Shown piece by piece: positions 23,234 to 32,746 of a stretch of 45,657 nt of DNA. Numbering within the stretch: the first letter of the stretch is position 1; every line of letters starts with the position of its first letter. The notes below the pieces were generated by a model. That model saw nothing but the letters and a program-made list of their open reading frames with translations. It was not told the origin of the DNA and ran no database searches. This DNA is from an uncultured Oscillibacter sp. (GTDB lineage Bacteria; Bacillota; Clostridia; Oscillospirales; Oscillospiraceae). The position numbers and the translations under genes are program-made. Where the stretch lies: assembly GCA_910588175.1 (NCBI GenBank), contig CAJUQQ010000015.1:1-45657 (forward strand). Reading direction: 5' to 3'.

Positions 23234-23865
23234 TGCATCCGTTCCTGCTTCACCTTGTGGTCCACCACATGGCGCTTTTCCAGCTCCCGGGTGATGTCCT
23301 CCACGGTAATGCCCATCTGGACCATCAGCACCATCACGTGGTAGCAGAGATCGGCAATCTCATAGACCGTCTCCTCCCGGTCCTCCTTCCGCCCGGCGAT
23401 GATGACCTCGGTACACTCTTCCCCTACCTTTTTGAGAATCTTGTCCAGCCCCTTGTCAAAGAGGTAGGTGGTATAGCTGCCCTCCTGGGGGCTGGTTTTC
23501 CGTCCGGCGATGAGCTGGTACAGCCCCTCGTAGCTGAACCGCTTCAGCTCGTCAGAGAGATACAGCCGGTTAAAAAAGCAGCTTTCCGCTCCGGTGTGGC
23601 AGGCGGGGCCGTCCTTCACCACCTCCACCACCAGGGCGTCCTTGTCGCAGTCGGCGGTGATGGACACCACATGCTGGCGGTTCCCGCTGGTCTCTCCCTT
23701 CCGCCAGAGCTCCTGGCGGCTCCGGCTCCAGAAGCAGGTCCGGCGCTCGTCGATGGTAATGGCCAGACTCTCGGCGTTCATATAGGCCAGGGTCAGAACC
23801 TCCTTGGTGTAGTGGTCCTGGACAATGGCGGGAATCAGGCCCCGCTCATCAAACTTCAAATCCAA
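23230..23865 (-). CDS. hisIE: Bifunctional phosphoribosyl-AMP cyclohydrolase / phosphoribosyl-ATP pyrophosphatase
   Basis: Performs steps two and three of histidine synthesis. Residues 1-105 are the HisI cyclohydrolase (MDLKFDERGLIPAI; metal-binding VSITADCDKDALVV and CHTGAESCFF). Residues about 115-211 are the HisE pyrophosphatase helical bundle (KKVGEECTEVIIAGR, EIADLCYHVMVLM). The start is TTG 23865, with AAAGGAG eight bases upstream; a GTG at 23874 overlaps that ribosome site and is less likely. It lies 15 bases after hisF. Confidence 0.95.
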   Translation of the reverse strand: MDLKFDERGLIPAIVQDHYTKEVLTLAYMNAESLAITIDERRTCFWSRSRQELWRKGETSGNRQHVVSITADCDKDALVVEVVKDGPACHTGAESCFFNRLYLSDELKRFSYEGLYQLIAGRKTSPQEGSYTTYLFDKGLDKILKKVGEECTEVIIAGRKEDREETVYEIADLCYHVMVLMVQMGITVEDITRELEKRHVVDHKVKQERMQ

Positions 23866-23880
23866 TGGGAACACTCCTTT

Positions 23881-24636
23881 TCATAGTCTCATCTCCACGC
23901 CTCTGTCGCGGAGAAAGCGCTTCAGGTCCCGAATGTCCACCTGCTTCGTGTGGAAGATGGAGGCGGCCAGTCCCGCGTCCACGCCGGGGTGGGTGAAAAG
24001 CTCCGCGAAGTGCTCCATATTCCCCGCCCCGCCGCTGGCGATAACCGGAACCGAAACCCGGGCCGTCAAAGCGTCCAGCATCTCCAGGTCAAAGCCGTTT
24101 TTCACACCGTCGGTGTCGATGGAATTCAGCACGATTTCCCCCGCGCCGTCCCCCACACCCCGGACCGCCCACTCCATGGCGTCGATGCCGGTGTCCTCCC
24201 GGCCCCCCTTGGCAAAGAGACGGAACCGTCCATCCACCCGCTTCACATCCATGCTGAGAACCACGCACTGGTCCCCGTAGCGTTTCGCCGCCGCCGCGAT
24301 CAGCGAGGGCTCCGCGATGGCCCCGGAGTTTACGCTGACCTTGTCCGCGCCGCACTTCAGCACCCGGTCAAAGTCCGCCAGCGTCCGGATGCCGCCCCCT
24401 ACGGTAAGGGGAATGAAAATCTCGGAGGCCACCCGGCGGAGAATGTCCGTAAACAGCTCCCGGCCCTCGGCGGAGGCGGTGATGTCGTAAAAGACCAGCT
24501 CATCGGCCCCGGAATCGTTGTAAAACCGGGCCAGCTCCACCGGGTCCGCCATATCCCGGAGCCCCTCGAAATTTGTGCCCTTCACTACCCGACCGTCCCG
24601 CACGTCCAGACAGGGGATGATGCGTCTCGCTAGCAT
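23881..24636 (-). CDS. hisF: Imidazole glycerol phosphate synthase, cyclase subunit
   Basis: Uses ammonia from HisH to close the imidazole ring, giving imidazole glycerol phosphate and AICAR. A 251-residue TIM barrel. The two catalytic aspartates are Asp11 in IIPCLDVRDGR and Asp130 in VVLSMDVKR; the phosphate-binding loops TVGGGIRT and IASGGAG are present. The start overlaps the hisA stop by seven bases. It forms a heterodimer with HisH, whose gene lies upstream in the same operon, separated here by hisA and a flavin-protein gene. Confidence 0.97.
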   Translation of the reverse strand: MLARRIIPCLDVRDGRVVKGTNFEGLRDMADPVELARFYNDSGADELVFYDITASAEGRELFTDILRRVASEIFIPLTVGGGIRTLADFDRVLKCGADKVSVNSGAIAEPSLIAAAAKRYGDQCVVLSMDVKRVDGRFRLFAKGGREDTGIDAMEWAVRGVGDGAGEIVLNSIDTDGVKNGFDLEMLDALTARVSVPVIASGGAGNMEHFAELFTHPGVDAGLAASIFHTKQVDIRDLKRFLRDRGVEMRL

Positions 24637-25349
24637 GCCTCCACCTCCCGCAGGACGGTCCGGAGATCCAGCCGCCCGTCGTACAGGGCCTTCCCCAGGA
24701 TGGCGGCCCGGACTCCCATGTCCTTCAGCCGCCGCAGCTCCTCCAGAGAGCCGACGCCGCCGGAAGCGGTGATGTCCAGCCCCTCAATCTGGACCAATTC
24801 CCGGTAGAGCTCCAGATTGGTTCCCCGGCCCGCGCCGTCCCGGCTGATGTCGGTGTAGATCACGGTCTTTACCCCCGCGTCCCGGAGACGGCGGCAGAAG
24901 TCCACGCCCTTTTCCTGGGAGAGCTCCTTCCAGCCGTTGACGGCCACATAGCCGTCCCGGGCGTCCACGCCCACGGCAATCCGGTCTCCATATGTTTGAG
25001 CCATGCGCGCGGTAAAGGCAAAGTCCTTCACGGCAGCGGTGCCCAGAATGCACCGGCCCACCCCAAGGTCCAAGTACTGGCGGACCCGCTCTTCCGTGCG
25101 GATGCCGCCGCCCACCTCGATGTACAGCCCGCCCTGTTTCGCGATGGCGGCAATGCTGTCAAAATTGGCCATGGTGCCGTCCCGGGCTCCGTCCAGGTCC
25201 ACCACGTGGAGGCATTGAGCCCCCGCCTCCAGGAACGCCCTGGCCTGGGCCCGGGGGTCCGCGCCGTAGACGGTCTCCTGGTCGTAGTCCCCCTGGTAGA
25301 GGCGGACCACCTGCCCGCCCCGCAGGTCGATGGCTGGGAAAATCTGCAT
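24630..25349 (-). CDS. hisA: ProFAR isomerase
   Basis: Isomerises ProFAR to PRFAR, step four of histidine synthesis. 239 residues, TIM barrel, starting MQIFPAIDLRGGQVVRLYQG, with the catalytic Asp8 and the second Asp in VIYTDISRDG near residue 128. The phosphate loops EVGGGIRT and TASGGVGS are intact. ATG 25349 is preceded by AAAAGGAG; an in-frame upstream ATG at 25373 overlaps the preceding gene and is not favoured. Confidence 0.97.
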   Translation of the reverse strand: MQIFPAIDLRGGQVVRLYQGDYDQETVYGADPRAQARAFLEAGAQCLHVVDLDGARDGTMANFDSIAAIAKQGGLYIEVGGGIRTEERVRQYLDLGVGRCILGTAAVKDFAFTARMAQTYGDRIAVGVDARDGYVAVNGWKELSQEKGVDFCRRLRDAGVKTVIYTDISRDGAGRGTNLELYRELVQIEGLDITASGGVGSLEELRRLKDMGVRAAILGKALYDGRLDLRTVLREVEAC

Positions 25350-25365
25350 GGTATCGCTCCTTTTC

Positions 25366-25836
25366 TCATTCATGGACCTTACAGGTCAGCTCCTCCGCCT
25401 CCAGGCGGAATACCTGGGTTCTCTCCAGGACAGCCCCGTCAAAGTCCCACCGGTCTCTGCCGGTGAGATGGGCCATAATGGCGGCCAGACCCGTCCGTTT
25501 TTCCTCCTCCGTCTCCGCCAGGGTCACCGGCCCGCCGCCCATGACGCATTGATAGCGGGCGGTGTAGTCGCAGGCTTTGGGGCCCGAGACCAGCTCATGG
25601 CCGGTATCCATTTCAAAAGCGGCCCAGCCTGTCTCGCGAATGAGGTCAATTTTCCGGCCCTCCGCCGCGCTGTGGAAATAGAAGGTGTAGCGTCCGTCTG
25701 TTTCCTCAAAGCCGAAATCCATGGGGACAATATAGGCCCGCCCTTTGTCGCAGAATCCCAGACGGCAGCAACTACAGGCAGTTATGATTTCCCGGATTTT
25801 TACGGAATCCGTAACCTCCCGGTCCTTTCTTCTCAT
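25366..25836 (-). CDS. Pyridoxamine 5'-phosphate oxidase-family flavin protein inside the his operon
   Basis: A 156-residue split-barrel flavin-binding protein of the PNPOx/NimA type, starting MRRKDREVTDSVKIREII. The seen family segments are CRLGFCDKGRAYIVPMDFGF, YTFYFHSAAEGRKIDLIR and the C-terminal strand with RTQVFRLEAEELTCKVHE. Two adjacent cysteines (CSCC) precede the barrel. GGGAGG before ATG 25836 supports the start. It sits between hisH and hisA with 13- and 16-base gaps, so it is cotranscribed with histidine genes although it has no known step there. It could be a redox or repair accessory, or a gene inserted by chance. Confidence 0.88.
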   Translation of the reverse strand: MRRKDREVTDSVKIREIITACSCCRLGFCDKGRAYIVPMDFGFEETDGRYTFYFHSAAEGRKIDLIRETGWAAFEMDTGHELVSGPKACDYTARYQCVMGGGPVTLAETEEEKRTGLAAIMAHLTGRDRWDFDGAVLERTQVFRLEAEELTCKVHE

Positions 25837-25849
25837 GCCGGCGCCTCCC

Positions 25850-26461
25850 TTACAGCTCCGCGAAGGCCCGCAGCAGGCGGAGCCCCGCGTCCCCGGACTT
25901 TTCCGGGTGAAACTGGGTGCCCCAGACATTTCCCCGCCGGACCACGCCGGTGACGGCCAGGTTTCCGTATTGGGAAACACCCAGGGTGCTCTCCCGGCAA
26001 TTCCGGGCGTAAAAGCTATGGACGTAGTAAACATATTCGCCATTCTGGAAATACCGGAAGAGCGGGTCCTCCTTGGCGGTCTCCAGACGGTTCCAGCCCA
26101 TGTGGGGAATTTTCAGCGTTTTGTCCACCAGGTCCTCCCGGAGTTCCGCCACATCCCCGGGAATCAAGCCCAGTCCGGGATGCTCGCCGTATTCAAAGCT
26201 CCGGTCAAAAAGAAGCTGCATCCCCAGGCAGATGCCCAGAAGAGGCTTTCGCTCCGCCTCCTCCAACAGCACCGGAACCAGCCCTGTCTCGTCCAGCTTC
26301 GCCCGGGCGTCGCCAAAGGCCCCCACACCGGGGAGAATGATTCGGTCCGCCGCCCGGAGCTTTTCCGCCTGGCCGGTAACCTCCGTCTCCAGTCCCAGAA
26401 CGCGGAGGCTGGATTGCAGGGAGAACAGGTTGCCCACGCCGTAATCCAAAACAGCGGTCAC
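25850..26461 (-). CDS. hisH: Imidazole glycerol phosphate synthase, glutaminase subunit
   Basis: Supplies ammonia from glutamine to HisF. 203 residues, class I glutamine amidotransferase: nucleophile Cys in LLGICLGMQLLF near residue 80, and the His-Glu pair in GTQFHPEKSGD near the C-terminus. The start is GTG 26461, directly after the hisB stop; no ATG is near the N-terminus and the family begins at this point (TAVLDYGVGNL). The ribosome site is weak, consistent with coupling to hisB. Confidence 0.96.
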   Translation of the reverse strand: MTAVLDYGVGNLFSLQSSLRVLGLETEVTGQAEKLRAADRIILPGVGAFGDARAKLDETGLVPVLLEEAERKPLLGICLGMQLLFDRSFEYGEHPGLGLIPGDVAELREDLVDKTLKIPHMGWNRLETAKEDPLFRYFQNGEYVYYVHSFYARNCRESTLGVSQYGNLAVTGVVRRGNVWGTQFHPEKSGDAGLRLLRAFAEL

Positions 26462-27049
26462 TCAAAGCACCCCTTTCGTACTGGGAATCTCACCCAAATG
26501 CTTGGGGTCCAAGGCCACGGCCGCTTTCAGCGTCCGGCCCGCTCCCTTGAAAACCGCCTCCAGAATGTGGTGGGTGTTCTCCCCCGCCATCCGGCGGATA
26601 TGGAGGGAGCCGGGGCAGTTCCGCACGAAGCCCAGCCAGAACTCCTGGGCCAGCTCCGTGTCGAAATCCCCCACCTTGGCGGCAGGCAGGTCCACCGCCC
26701 AGCCCAGATAATCCCGGCCCGAGAGGTCCACGGCGCAGAGTACCAGGGTCTCGTCCATGGGCAGCAGGCATTGGCCATAGCGGACCAAACCACGCTTGTC
26801 CCCCAAGGCCTCCTGAAACGCCTTGCCCAGGCAGATGCCAATGTCCTCCACAGAGTGGTGGAAATCCACCTGGGTATCCCCGTGACAGGTCACGGAGAGA
26901 TCAAAGTCCCCGTGGCGGGCAAAGAGCTCCAGCATGTGGTCCAGGAAGCCGCAGCCGGTGGAGACCTCCGTCTTTCCCGTCCCGTCCAGATTCAAAGAGA
27001 GCTTGATCCGCGTCTCTCGGGTGTCCCGTTGAACGCTTGCGGTGCGCAT
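26462..27049 (-). CDS. hisB: Imidazoleglycerol-phosphate dehydratase
   Basis: Dehydrates imidazole glycerol phosphate, step six of histidine synthesis. 195 residues, monofunctional form without a phosphatase domain. Manganese-binding motifs are FLDHMLELFARHG, DFHHSVEDIGICLG and ENTHHILEAVFKG. AAGGAGG is placed before ATG 27049, and hisC ends 13 bases upstream. The separate phosphatase step is covered by hisJ at the operon end. Confidence 0.97.
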   Translation of the reverse strand: MRTASVQRDTRETRIKLSLNLDGTGKTEVSTGCGFLDHMLELFARHGDFDLSVTCHGDTQVDFHHSVEDIGICLGKAFQEALGDKRGLVRYGQCLLPMDETLVLCAVDLSGRDYLGWAVDLPAAKVGDFDTELAQEFWLGFVRNCPGSLHIRRMAGENTHHILEAVFKGAGRTLKAAVALDPKHLGEIPSTKGVL

Positions 27050-27062
27050 GGCTTCTCCCTCC

Positions 27063-28127
27063 TTATAGTCCGGCCAACAGCCGGTCGATCCGCCCCGTCA
27101 GAGCCTCCATTTGCTCCCGGGAGCCAATGGTGATCCGGCAGAAATCCCGGATGCGGTCCTTGTCAAACCAGCGGACCAGGATGCCCGCTTCCTTCAATTT
27201 CCGGTACAGCTCCCCGCCGGGGAGGCGGTCCGATTTGGCGAAAATAAAGTTGGCGGAGGAGGGCAGGACGGTGAAGCTCCGCTCCTCCAGAGCCGCCGCA
27301 GTCCAGGCCCGGGTCTCCCGGATGGCCCGGCAGCAGGTCTGGAAGTAGTCCTCGTCCTCCATGGCGGCGGCTCCCGCCAGCAGGGAGAGACGGTTTACAT
27401 TGTAGGGGTTAAAGCTGTACTTCACCCGGTTCAGGTCCGCGATGAGCTCCGGCGAGCCCAGGGCAAAACCGATTCGTCCCCCCGCCAGGGAGCGGCTTTT
27501 GGACATGGTCTGGGTCACCAGGAGGTTTTCGTACTCCCGAACCAGCGGGACGCAGCTCTCCGCCCCAAAATCCACATAGGCCTCGTCCACGATGACGGCC
27601 CGGCCCGGGTCCCTCTCCAGCAGCCTGCGGATGTCCGCCACGGGAACCGCCATGCCGGTGGGCGCGTTGGGGTTGGCGAGGACCACCGTGCCGGGAAAAT
27701 CCAGATAATCCTCCACCTTCAGGGAGAAGTCCTCCCGCAGGGGGACCCGCCGGGCCTCCAGCCCGAAGAGGGCCGCCTGGGCCTCATAGAAGCCGTAGGT
27801 GATGTCGGCGAAGGCCGCGCCTCTCCCCATTCCGCAGAAGGCCCGGAAGGCAAAGGCCAGAATCTCGTCGGAGCCGTTGCCGGAAATGACATTCTCCGGT
27901 TCCAGGCCGCAGCGCTTGGCAATGGCGGCGTTCAGGGCGGCACAGGTGGGGTCGGAGTAGAGATAGAGCTTTTCCGCCTCCGACCGGCTGAGGGCCTCCA
28001 GAACCTTGGGCGAGGGCGGGAAGGGGCTTTCGTTGGTGTTTAGTTTCACATACTGCTGGTCCCGGGGCTGTTCGCCGGGGGTATAAGGGGCCAGCCGACA
28101 GGCCTCCAGGGATAAAAACCGGCTCAT
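27063..28127 (-). CDS. hisC: Histidinol-phosphate aminotransferase
   Basis: A pyridoxal-phosphate enzyme, fold type I, converting imidazole acetol phosphate to histidinol phosphate. The 354-residue product starts MSRFLSLEACRLAPYTPGEQ. The family motifs are KLNTNESPFPP, SGNGSDEILAFAFRAF, NPNAPTGM, the cofactor Lys in TMSKSRSLAGGRIGFA and the C-terminal ITIGSREQ. The ATG at 28127 has AAAGG about ten bases upstream. The frame continues upstream into the end of hisD, but that part looks non-coding. There is a 91-base gap after hisD, the largest in the operon. Confidence 0.95.
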   Translation of the reverse strand: MSRFLSLEACRLAPYTPGEQPRDQQYVKLNTNESPFPPSPKVLEALSRSEAEKLYLYSDPTCAALNAAIAKRCGLEPENVISGNGSDEILAFAFRAFCGMGRGAAFADITYGFYEAQAALFGLEARRVPLREDFSLKVEDYLDFPGTVVLANPNAPTGMAVPVADIRRLLERDPGRAVIVDEAYVDFGAESCVPLVREYENLLVTQTMSKSRSLAGGRIGFALGSPELIADLNRVKYSFNPYNVNRLSLLAGAAAMEDEDYFQTCCRAIRETRAWTAAALEERSFTVLPSSANFIFAKSDRLPGGELYRKLKEAGILVRWFDKDRIRDFCRITIGSREQMEALTGRIDRLLAGL

Positions 28128-28218
28128 AGTATCCGCCTTTCCATCAAAGGTTGACGCGCTTCCGGCGTCAGGAAAAATTCCGCCATGAAGATGGCTTCCC
28201 CCGCGGGGGCAAGTACCG

Positions 28219-29496
28219 TCAGGGCTCCCTCCGGCTCTCCGCGGAGCGGGCATGCCCCTCCAGTCCTTCCCGCCGGGCGAAGTCCGCGACGCGGTCTCCG
28301 CAGGCGCTCAGCGCCGCTTGGTCATAGCAGAGGAAGCTGGACCGCTTCATAAAGTCGTCCATACCCAGGGGGCTGGAAAACCGGGCGGTGCCGGAGGTGG
28401 GAAGGGTGTGGTTCGGTCCCGCGAAATAGTCCCCCAGGGCCTCCGGCGTGAAGCGGCCCAGGAAGACGCTCCCGGCGTTTTTAATCCGGGGAAGCAGGGC
28501 GAAGGGATCGTCCACGCAGAGCTCCAGATGTTCCGGAGCGATGCGGTTTACCGCCAGGAGGGCTTTGTCCAGGCTGTCCGTGACGATGATCTTTCCGTTG
28601 TCCTCTATAGATCTCCGGGCAATCTCCTTCCGGGGCAGCGCCTCCAGCCGGGCCTCCACCTCCGCTTGGACGGCCTCCGCCAGCTCCCGGCTGTCCGTCA
28701 CCAGCACGGCGGAGGACAGCGGATCGTGCTCCGCCTGACTCAGCAGGTCCGCCGCCGCCCATTGGGGATTCGTCTTCCCGTCCGCCAGAACCAGAATCTC
28801 ACTGGGCCCGGCGATCATATCAATTGCTACTTGTCCGAAGACCTTCCGCTTCGCCGTGGCCACAAAGACCCCGCCGGGGCCCACGATCTTGTCCACTCTC
28901 GGCACGCTCTCCGTGCCGTAGGCCAGGGCGGCCACCGCCTGGGCGCCGCCGATCTTGAAAACCTCCGTCACCTCCGCCAGCTCCGCCGCCATCAGGGCTT
29001 CCGGGCTGACGGAGCCGTCCGGCCGGGGAGGCGTCACAATCACAATATCCAGCACCCCGGCGATTTGGGCGGGGATGGCGTTCATCAAAATGGTGGAGGG
29101 AAAGGCCTCCGGGCTCCGGGGCACGCAGACTCCCACCTTTTCAATAGGCGTCCACCGCTGGCCCATCACTACGCCGGGCCGGTCCGCCAGGAGGAAATCA
29201 TTGTGCTTCTGCCGCTCATGAAAGCGCCGGATATTCTCCGCCGCCTCCCTCAGCGTCTCCATAAAATAGGGGTCCACCGCCTCCCGGGCAGCGTCAAATT
29301 CCTCGGCGCTCACCCACAAATCCTGGAGCTCCGCGCCGTCAAAGCGGCGGGTGTAGTCCCGGAGGGCGGCGTCGCCCCGCTTCCGGACGTTGGCGATGAC
29401 CTCGTCCACGGCGGCACTCACATCCTCCTCCGCCTGGATGTCCCGGTTCAGGAACTCCTCCGGCGAGAGGCTGTCAAAATCCAAAATCCGCATCAT
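28219..29496 (-). CDS. hisD: Histidinol dehydrogenase
   Basis: Oxidises histidinol to histidine in two NAD-dependent steps. The 425-residue product has the signature segment MIAGPSEILVLADGKTNPQW (residues about 225-245), HDPLSSA, and the metal-binding and base residues in RIAPEHLEL and FAGPNHTLPTSGTARF. The start overlaps the hisZG stop; ATG 29496 or 29493 are both possible (MM), with GGAGGTGA upstream. The last 15 residues (EGHARSAESRREP) extend a little beyond the usual end. Confidence 0.96.
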   Translation of the reverse strand: MMRILDFDSLSPEEFLNRDIQAEEDVSAAVDEVIANVRKRGDAALRDYTRRFDGAELQDLWVSAEEFDAAREAVDPYFMETLREAAENIRRFHERQKHNDFLLADRPGVVMGQRWTPIEKVGVCVPRSPEAFPSTILMNAIPAQIAGVLDIVIVTPPRPDGSVSPEALMAAELAEVTEVFKIGGAQAVAALAYGTESVPRVDKIVGPGGVFVATAKRKVFGQVAIDMIAGPSEILVLADGKTNPQWAAADLLSQAEHDPLSSAVLVTDSRELAEAVQAEVEARLEALPRKEIARRSIEDNGKIIVTDSLDKALLAVNRIAPEHLELCVDDPFALLPRIKNAGSVFLGRFTPEALGDYFAGPNHTLPTSGTARFSSPLGMDDFMKRSSFLCYDQAALSACGDRVADFARREGLEGHARSAESRREP

Positions 29497-31058
29497 GTCC
29501 TTGTCACCTCCGTCAGCTTCCCCAGCAGAGTCTCAATCTCCCGCCGCTTGAACTGGAAGCTGGCCCGGTTGGCCACAAAGCGGGCGGAGATGGGCATGAA
29601 GGGTCTCAGAACCTTCAAATGGTTCTCCCGCAGGGTCGTTCCGGTCTCCACGATGTCCACGATCACGTCGGACAATCCCAAAAGCGGGGCCAGCTCAATG
29701 GACCCGTTCAGCTTGATGATGTCGATATCCCGCCCCTGGGCGGCGTAGTAGGATTTCGCGATGTTCACGAACTTCGTCGCCACCCGAAGGGTCCGGCCCG
29801 GATCGTCGGTAAAGTCCTCGGGCCCCGCCACGCACATGCGGCACTTCCCCAGGCCCGTGTCCAGCAGCTCGTAGACATCGGCCCCGGACTCCTCTAAAAT
29901 GTCTTTGCCCACAATGCCGATATCCGCCGCGCCGTGCTCCACATAGATGGCCACGTCGCTGGGCTTCACCAGGAAATAACGGATGCCTGCGGCGGGATTC
30001 TCCACCACCAGCTTTCGGCTCTCGTTGTAATCCTCCGGACAGCCGTAGCCCACACCGGCCAGAAGGCTGTAAACCTTATCCCCTAGACGGCCTTTGGGCA
30101 GAGCGATGTTCAGCATGGTTCGCTCCTCTCTGAGGGGGCCGCTCAGGCGCTCCAGCTCGTCCAGATACAGGGCGAAGCCGACTGCCTTCGCTCCAGAGCG
30201 GAACTGCTCCGCCAGGGGGTCGTACCGCCCGCCCTTGAGCACCGCCCGGGGCAGACCCGCCAGGTAGCCCTGCAAAACCAGGCCGTTATAATACTCCATG
30301 TCGTTCACCAGGGACAGGTCCAGCCGCAGGCTATGCCCCTGCTTCTCCAAAGCGGCGCACAGGGTCCGCAGCTCCTCCAAGGCTGCCCCCATGGAGGCGT
30401 TCAGGGCAATGGGCTCCGCCTGGGCCAGCACCGTCTGCCAGTCCCCCGTCAAGGCATCCAGACGGCAGAGGGCATCCGCCCCCTGGCGGGACAGCCCCGC
30501 CTCCTCCGCCGCGGAGCGCAGCTCATGAAGATTCCGGTCCCGGACACAGCGGAGCAGCCGGGGCCGGGCGGCCTCCGGCGCGCCCACGGCGTCCAGCAGT
30601 CCCGCCACAAAGCCCATATGGCTGGCCTCCAGCACGAAGTCCCGGCCCGTCAGAGCCAAGCTCTGTCCCGCCAGGGACACCGCCTGGGCGGTAACGGCGT
30701 CGTCCACCCCGCCCACACACTCCAGCCCCATCTGGCTGATCTCCTGAAAGGTATGGCTCTCCTGGCTGGGGCGATAGACGTTCTCCGCGTAGTAAAACCG
30801 CCCGCAGCCCCCCTCCTCAAATTGGGCGTTCTTGGCGATGGAGAGCGTCACATCCGGCTTCAGCGCCAGCAGCCGCCCATCCAGATCAGTAAAGGTAATA
30901 ACCTGTTCAGAGGCCAGAAACCGGCGGTTCTGCTGGTAGAGGCCGTATTCCTCGAAGCGGCCCATGCGGTACTGCCGGAAGCCCGCCTGCTCATACAGCA
31001 GCCGGAGCCGGAGGGCCAGCCGCTCCTGGGGACGCAAGATATTCAAATCCAATTCCAT
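29493..31058 (-). CDS. hisZG: HisZ-HisG fusion: ATP phosphoribosyltransferase regulatory and catalytic parts
   Basis: Catalyses and regulates the first step of histidine synthesis. Residues about 1-313 are HisZ, the histidyl-tRNA-synthetase-like regulatory chain (ELDLNILRPQERLALRLRLL; LDGRLLALKPDVTLSIAKNA; YYNGLVLQGYL; KGGRYDPLAEQF). Residues 315-521 are short-form HisG (MLNIALPKGRLGDKVYSLL; PRPP loop DVIVDIVETGTTLREN). These are normally two proteins that form a hetero-octamer. There is no stop at the join, but AGGAG (30127-30123) sits six bases before the HisG Met at 30116, so free HisG could also be made. ATG 31058 has AAGGAGG upstream. It is the first gene of the operon. Confidence 0.93.
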   Translation of the reverse strand: MELDLNILRPQERLALRLRLLYEQAGFRQYRMGRFEEYGLYQQNRRFLASEQVITFTDLDGRLLALKPDVTLSIAKNAQFEEGGCGRFYYAENVYRPSQESHTFQEISQMGLECVGGVDDAVTAQAVSLAGQSLALTGRDFVLEASHMGFVAGLLDAVGAPEAARPRLLRCVRDRNLHELRSAAEEAGLSRQGADALCRLDALTGDWQTVLAQAEPIALNASMGAALEELRTLCAALEKQGHSLRLDLSLVNDMEYYNGLVLQGYLAGLPRAVLKGGRYDPLAEQFRSGAKAVGFALYLDELERLSGPLREERTMLNIALPKGRLGDKVYSLLAGVGYGCPEDYNESRKLVVENPAAGIRYFLVKPSDVAIYVEHGAADIGIVGKDILEESGADVYELLDTGLGKCRMCVAGPEDFTDDPGRTLRVATKFVNIAKSYYAAQGRDIDIIKLNGSIELAPLLGLSDVIVDIVETGTTLRENHLKVLRPFMPISARFVANRASFQFKRREIETLLGKLTEVTRT

Positions 31059-31092
31059 GGGGTTCCTCCTTGTGGGGCGGCGCCCCATTGAT

Positions 31093-31128
31093 GGAGTACA
31101 GTATACTCCAATTTTTTATCATAGTAAA
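31093..31128 (-). promoter_or_regulatory. his operon promoter with overlapping inverted repeat
   Basis: On the minus strand, TTTACT (31128-31123), 17-base spacer, TATACT (31105-31100). The inverted repeat GGAGTA-CAGTA-TACTCC (31093-31109) covers the -10 hexamer, as a repressor operator would. AAATTGGAG occurs at the repeat and again about 45 bases upstream. No T-box or leader peptide was found in the short leader, so repression by a DNA-binding protein is the simplest model. Confidence 0.6.
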
Positions 31129-31183
31129 GCGCTAATTCGGTAGTATAATAAATTCTCCAATTTATACAAATAGCCGCCCAGAC

Positions 31184-31225
31184 AGGCGGGGGAATTCCGC
31201 CATGTTGTTGGCCGCTCCCCCGCCT
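31184..31225. repeat. Inverted repeat between fumC and the his promoter
   Basis: 10-bp inverted repeat AGGCGGGGGA (31184-31193) and its complement (31216-31225) with a 22-base loop. It lies downstream of fumC on the minus strand but has no T run, so it may be a weak terminator or transcript-stabilising hairpin. The remaining bases to 31289 show nothing else clear. Confidence 0.4.
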
Positions 31226-31289
31226 CTCCCCACTCGCTTTTATGAACCGATCTTTTTTTCCGCCGCCGGGACCCTTTCTGCCGGGCGGC

Positions 31290-32654
<1,365 letters not shown>

Positions 32655-32685
32655 GGCACTTCCCCTTTTCTTTTTTATGGCGTTT

Positions 32686-32714
32686 ATTATAACTGTACAA
32701 GCGTCCAAAAGCAA
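32686..32714 (-). promoter_or_regulatory. fumC promoter
   Basis: On the minus strand, TTGCTT (32714-32709), 17-base spacer, TATAAT (32691-32686). The -35 overlaps the T-rich end of the preceding operon's terminator. Confidence 0.75.
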
Positions 32715-32741
32715 GCCCGCCGAAAATGATTTCGGCGGGCT
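32705..32741 (-). terminator. Terminator of the MBOAT/DHHW operon
   Basis: 12-bp stem AGCCCGCCGAAA (32714-32725) with 32730-32741, four-base loop, then TGCTTTTGG in the minus-strand transcript. It begins six bases after the DHHW gene stop. Confidence 0.8.
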
Positions 32742-32746
32742 CAGCC

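Noticed and set aside
28128..28253. Long form of hisC starting inside hisD
   Set aside because: The 42 extra codons have no motif and no ribosome site; the family start is at 28127.
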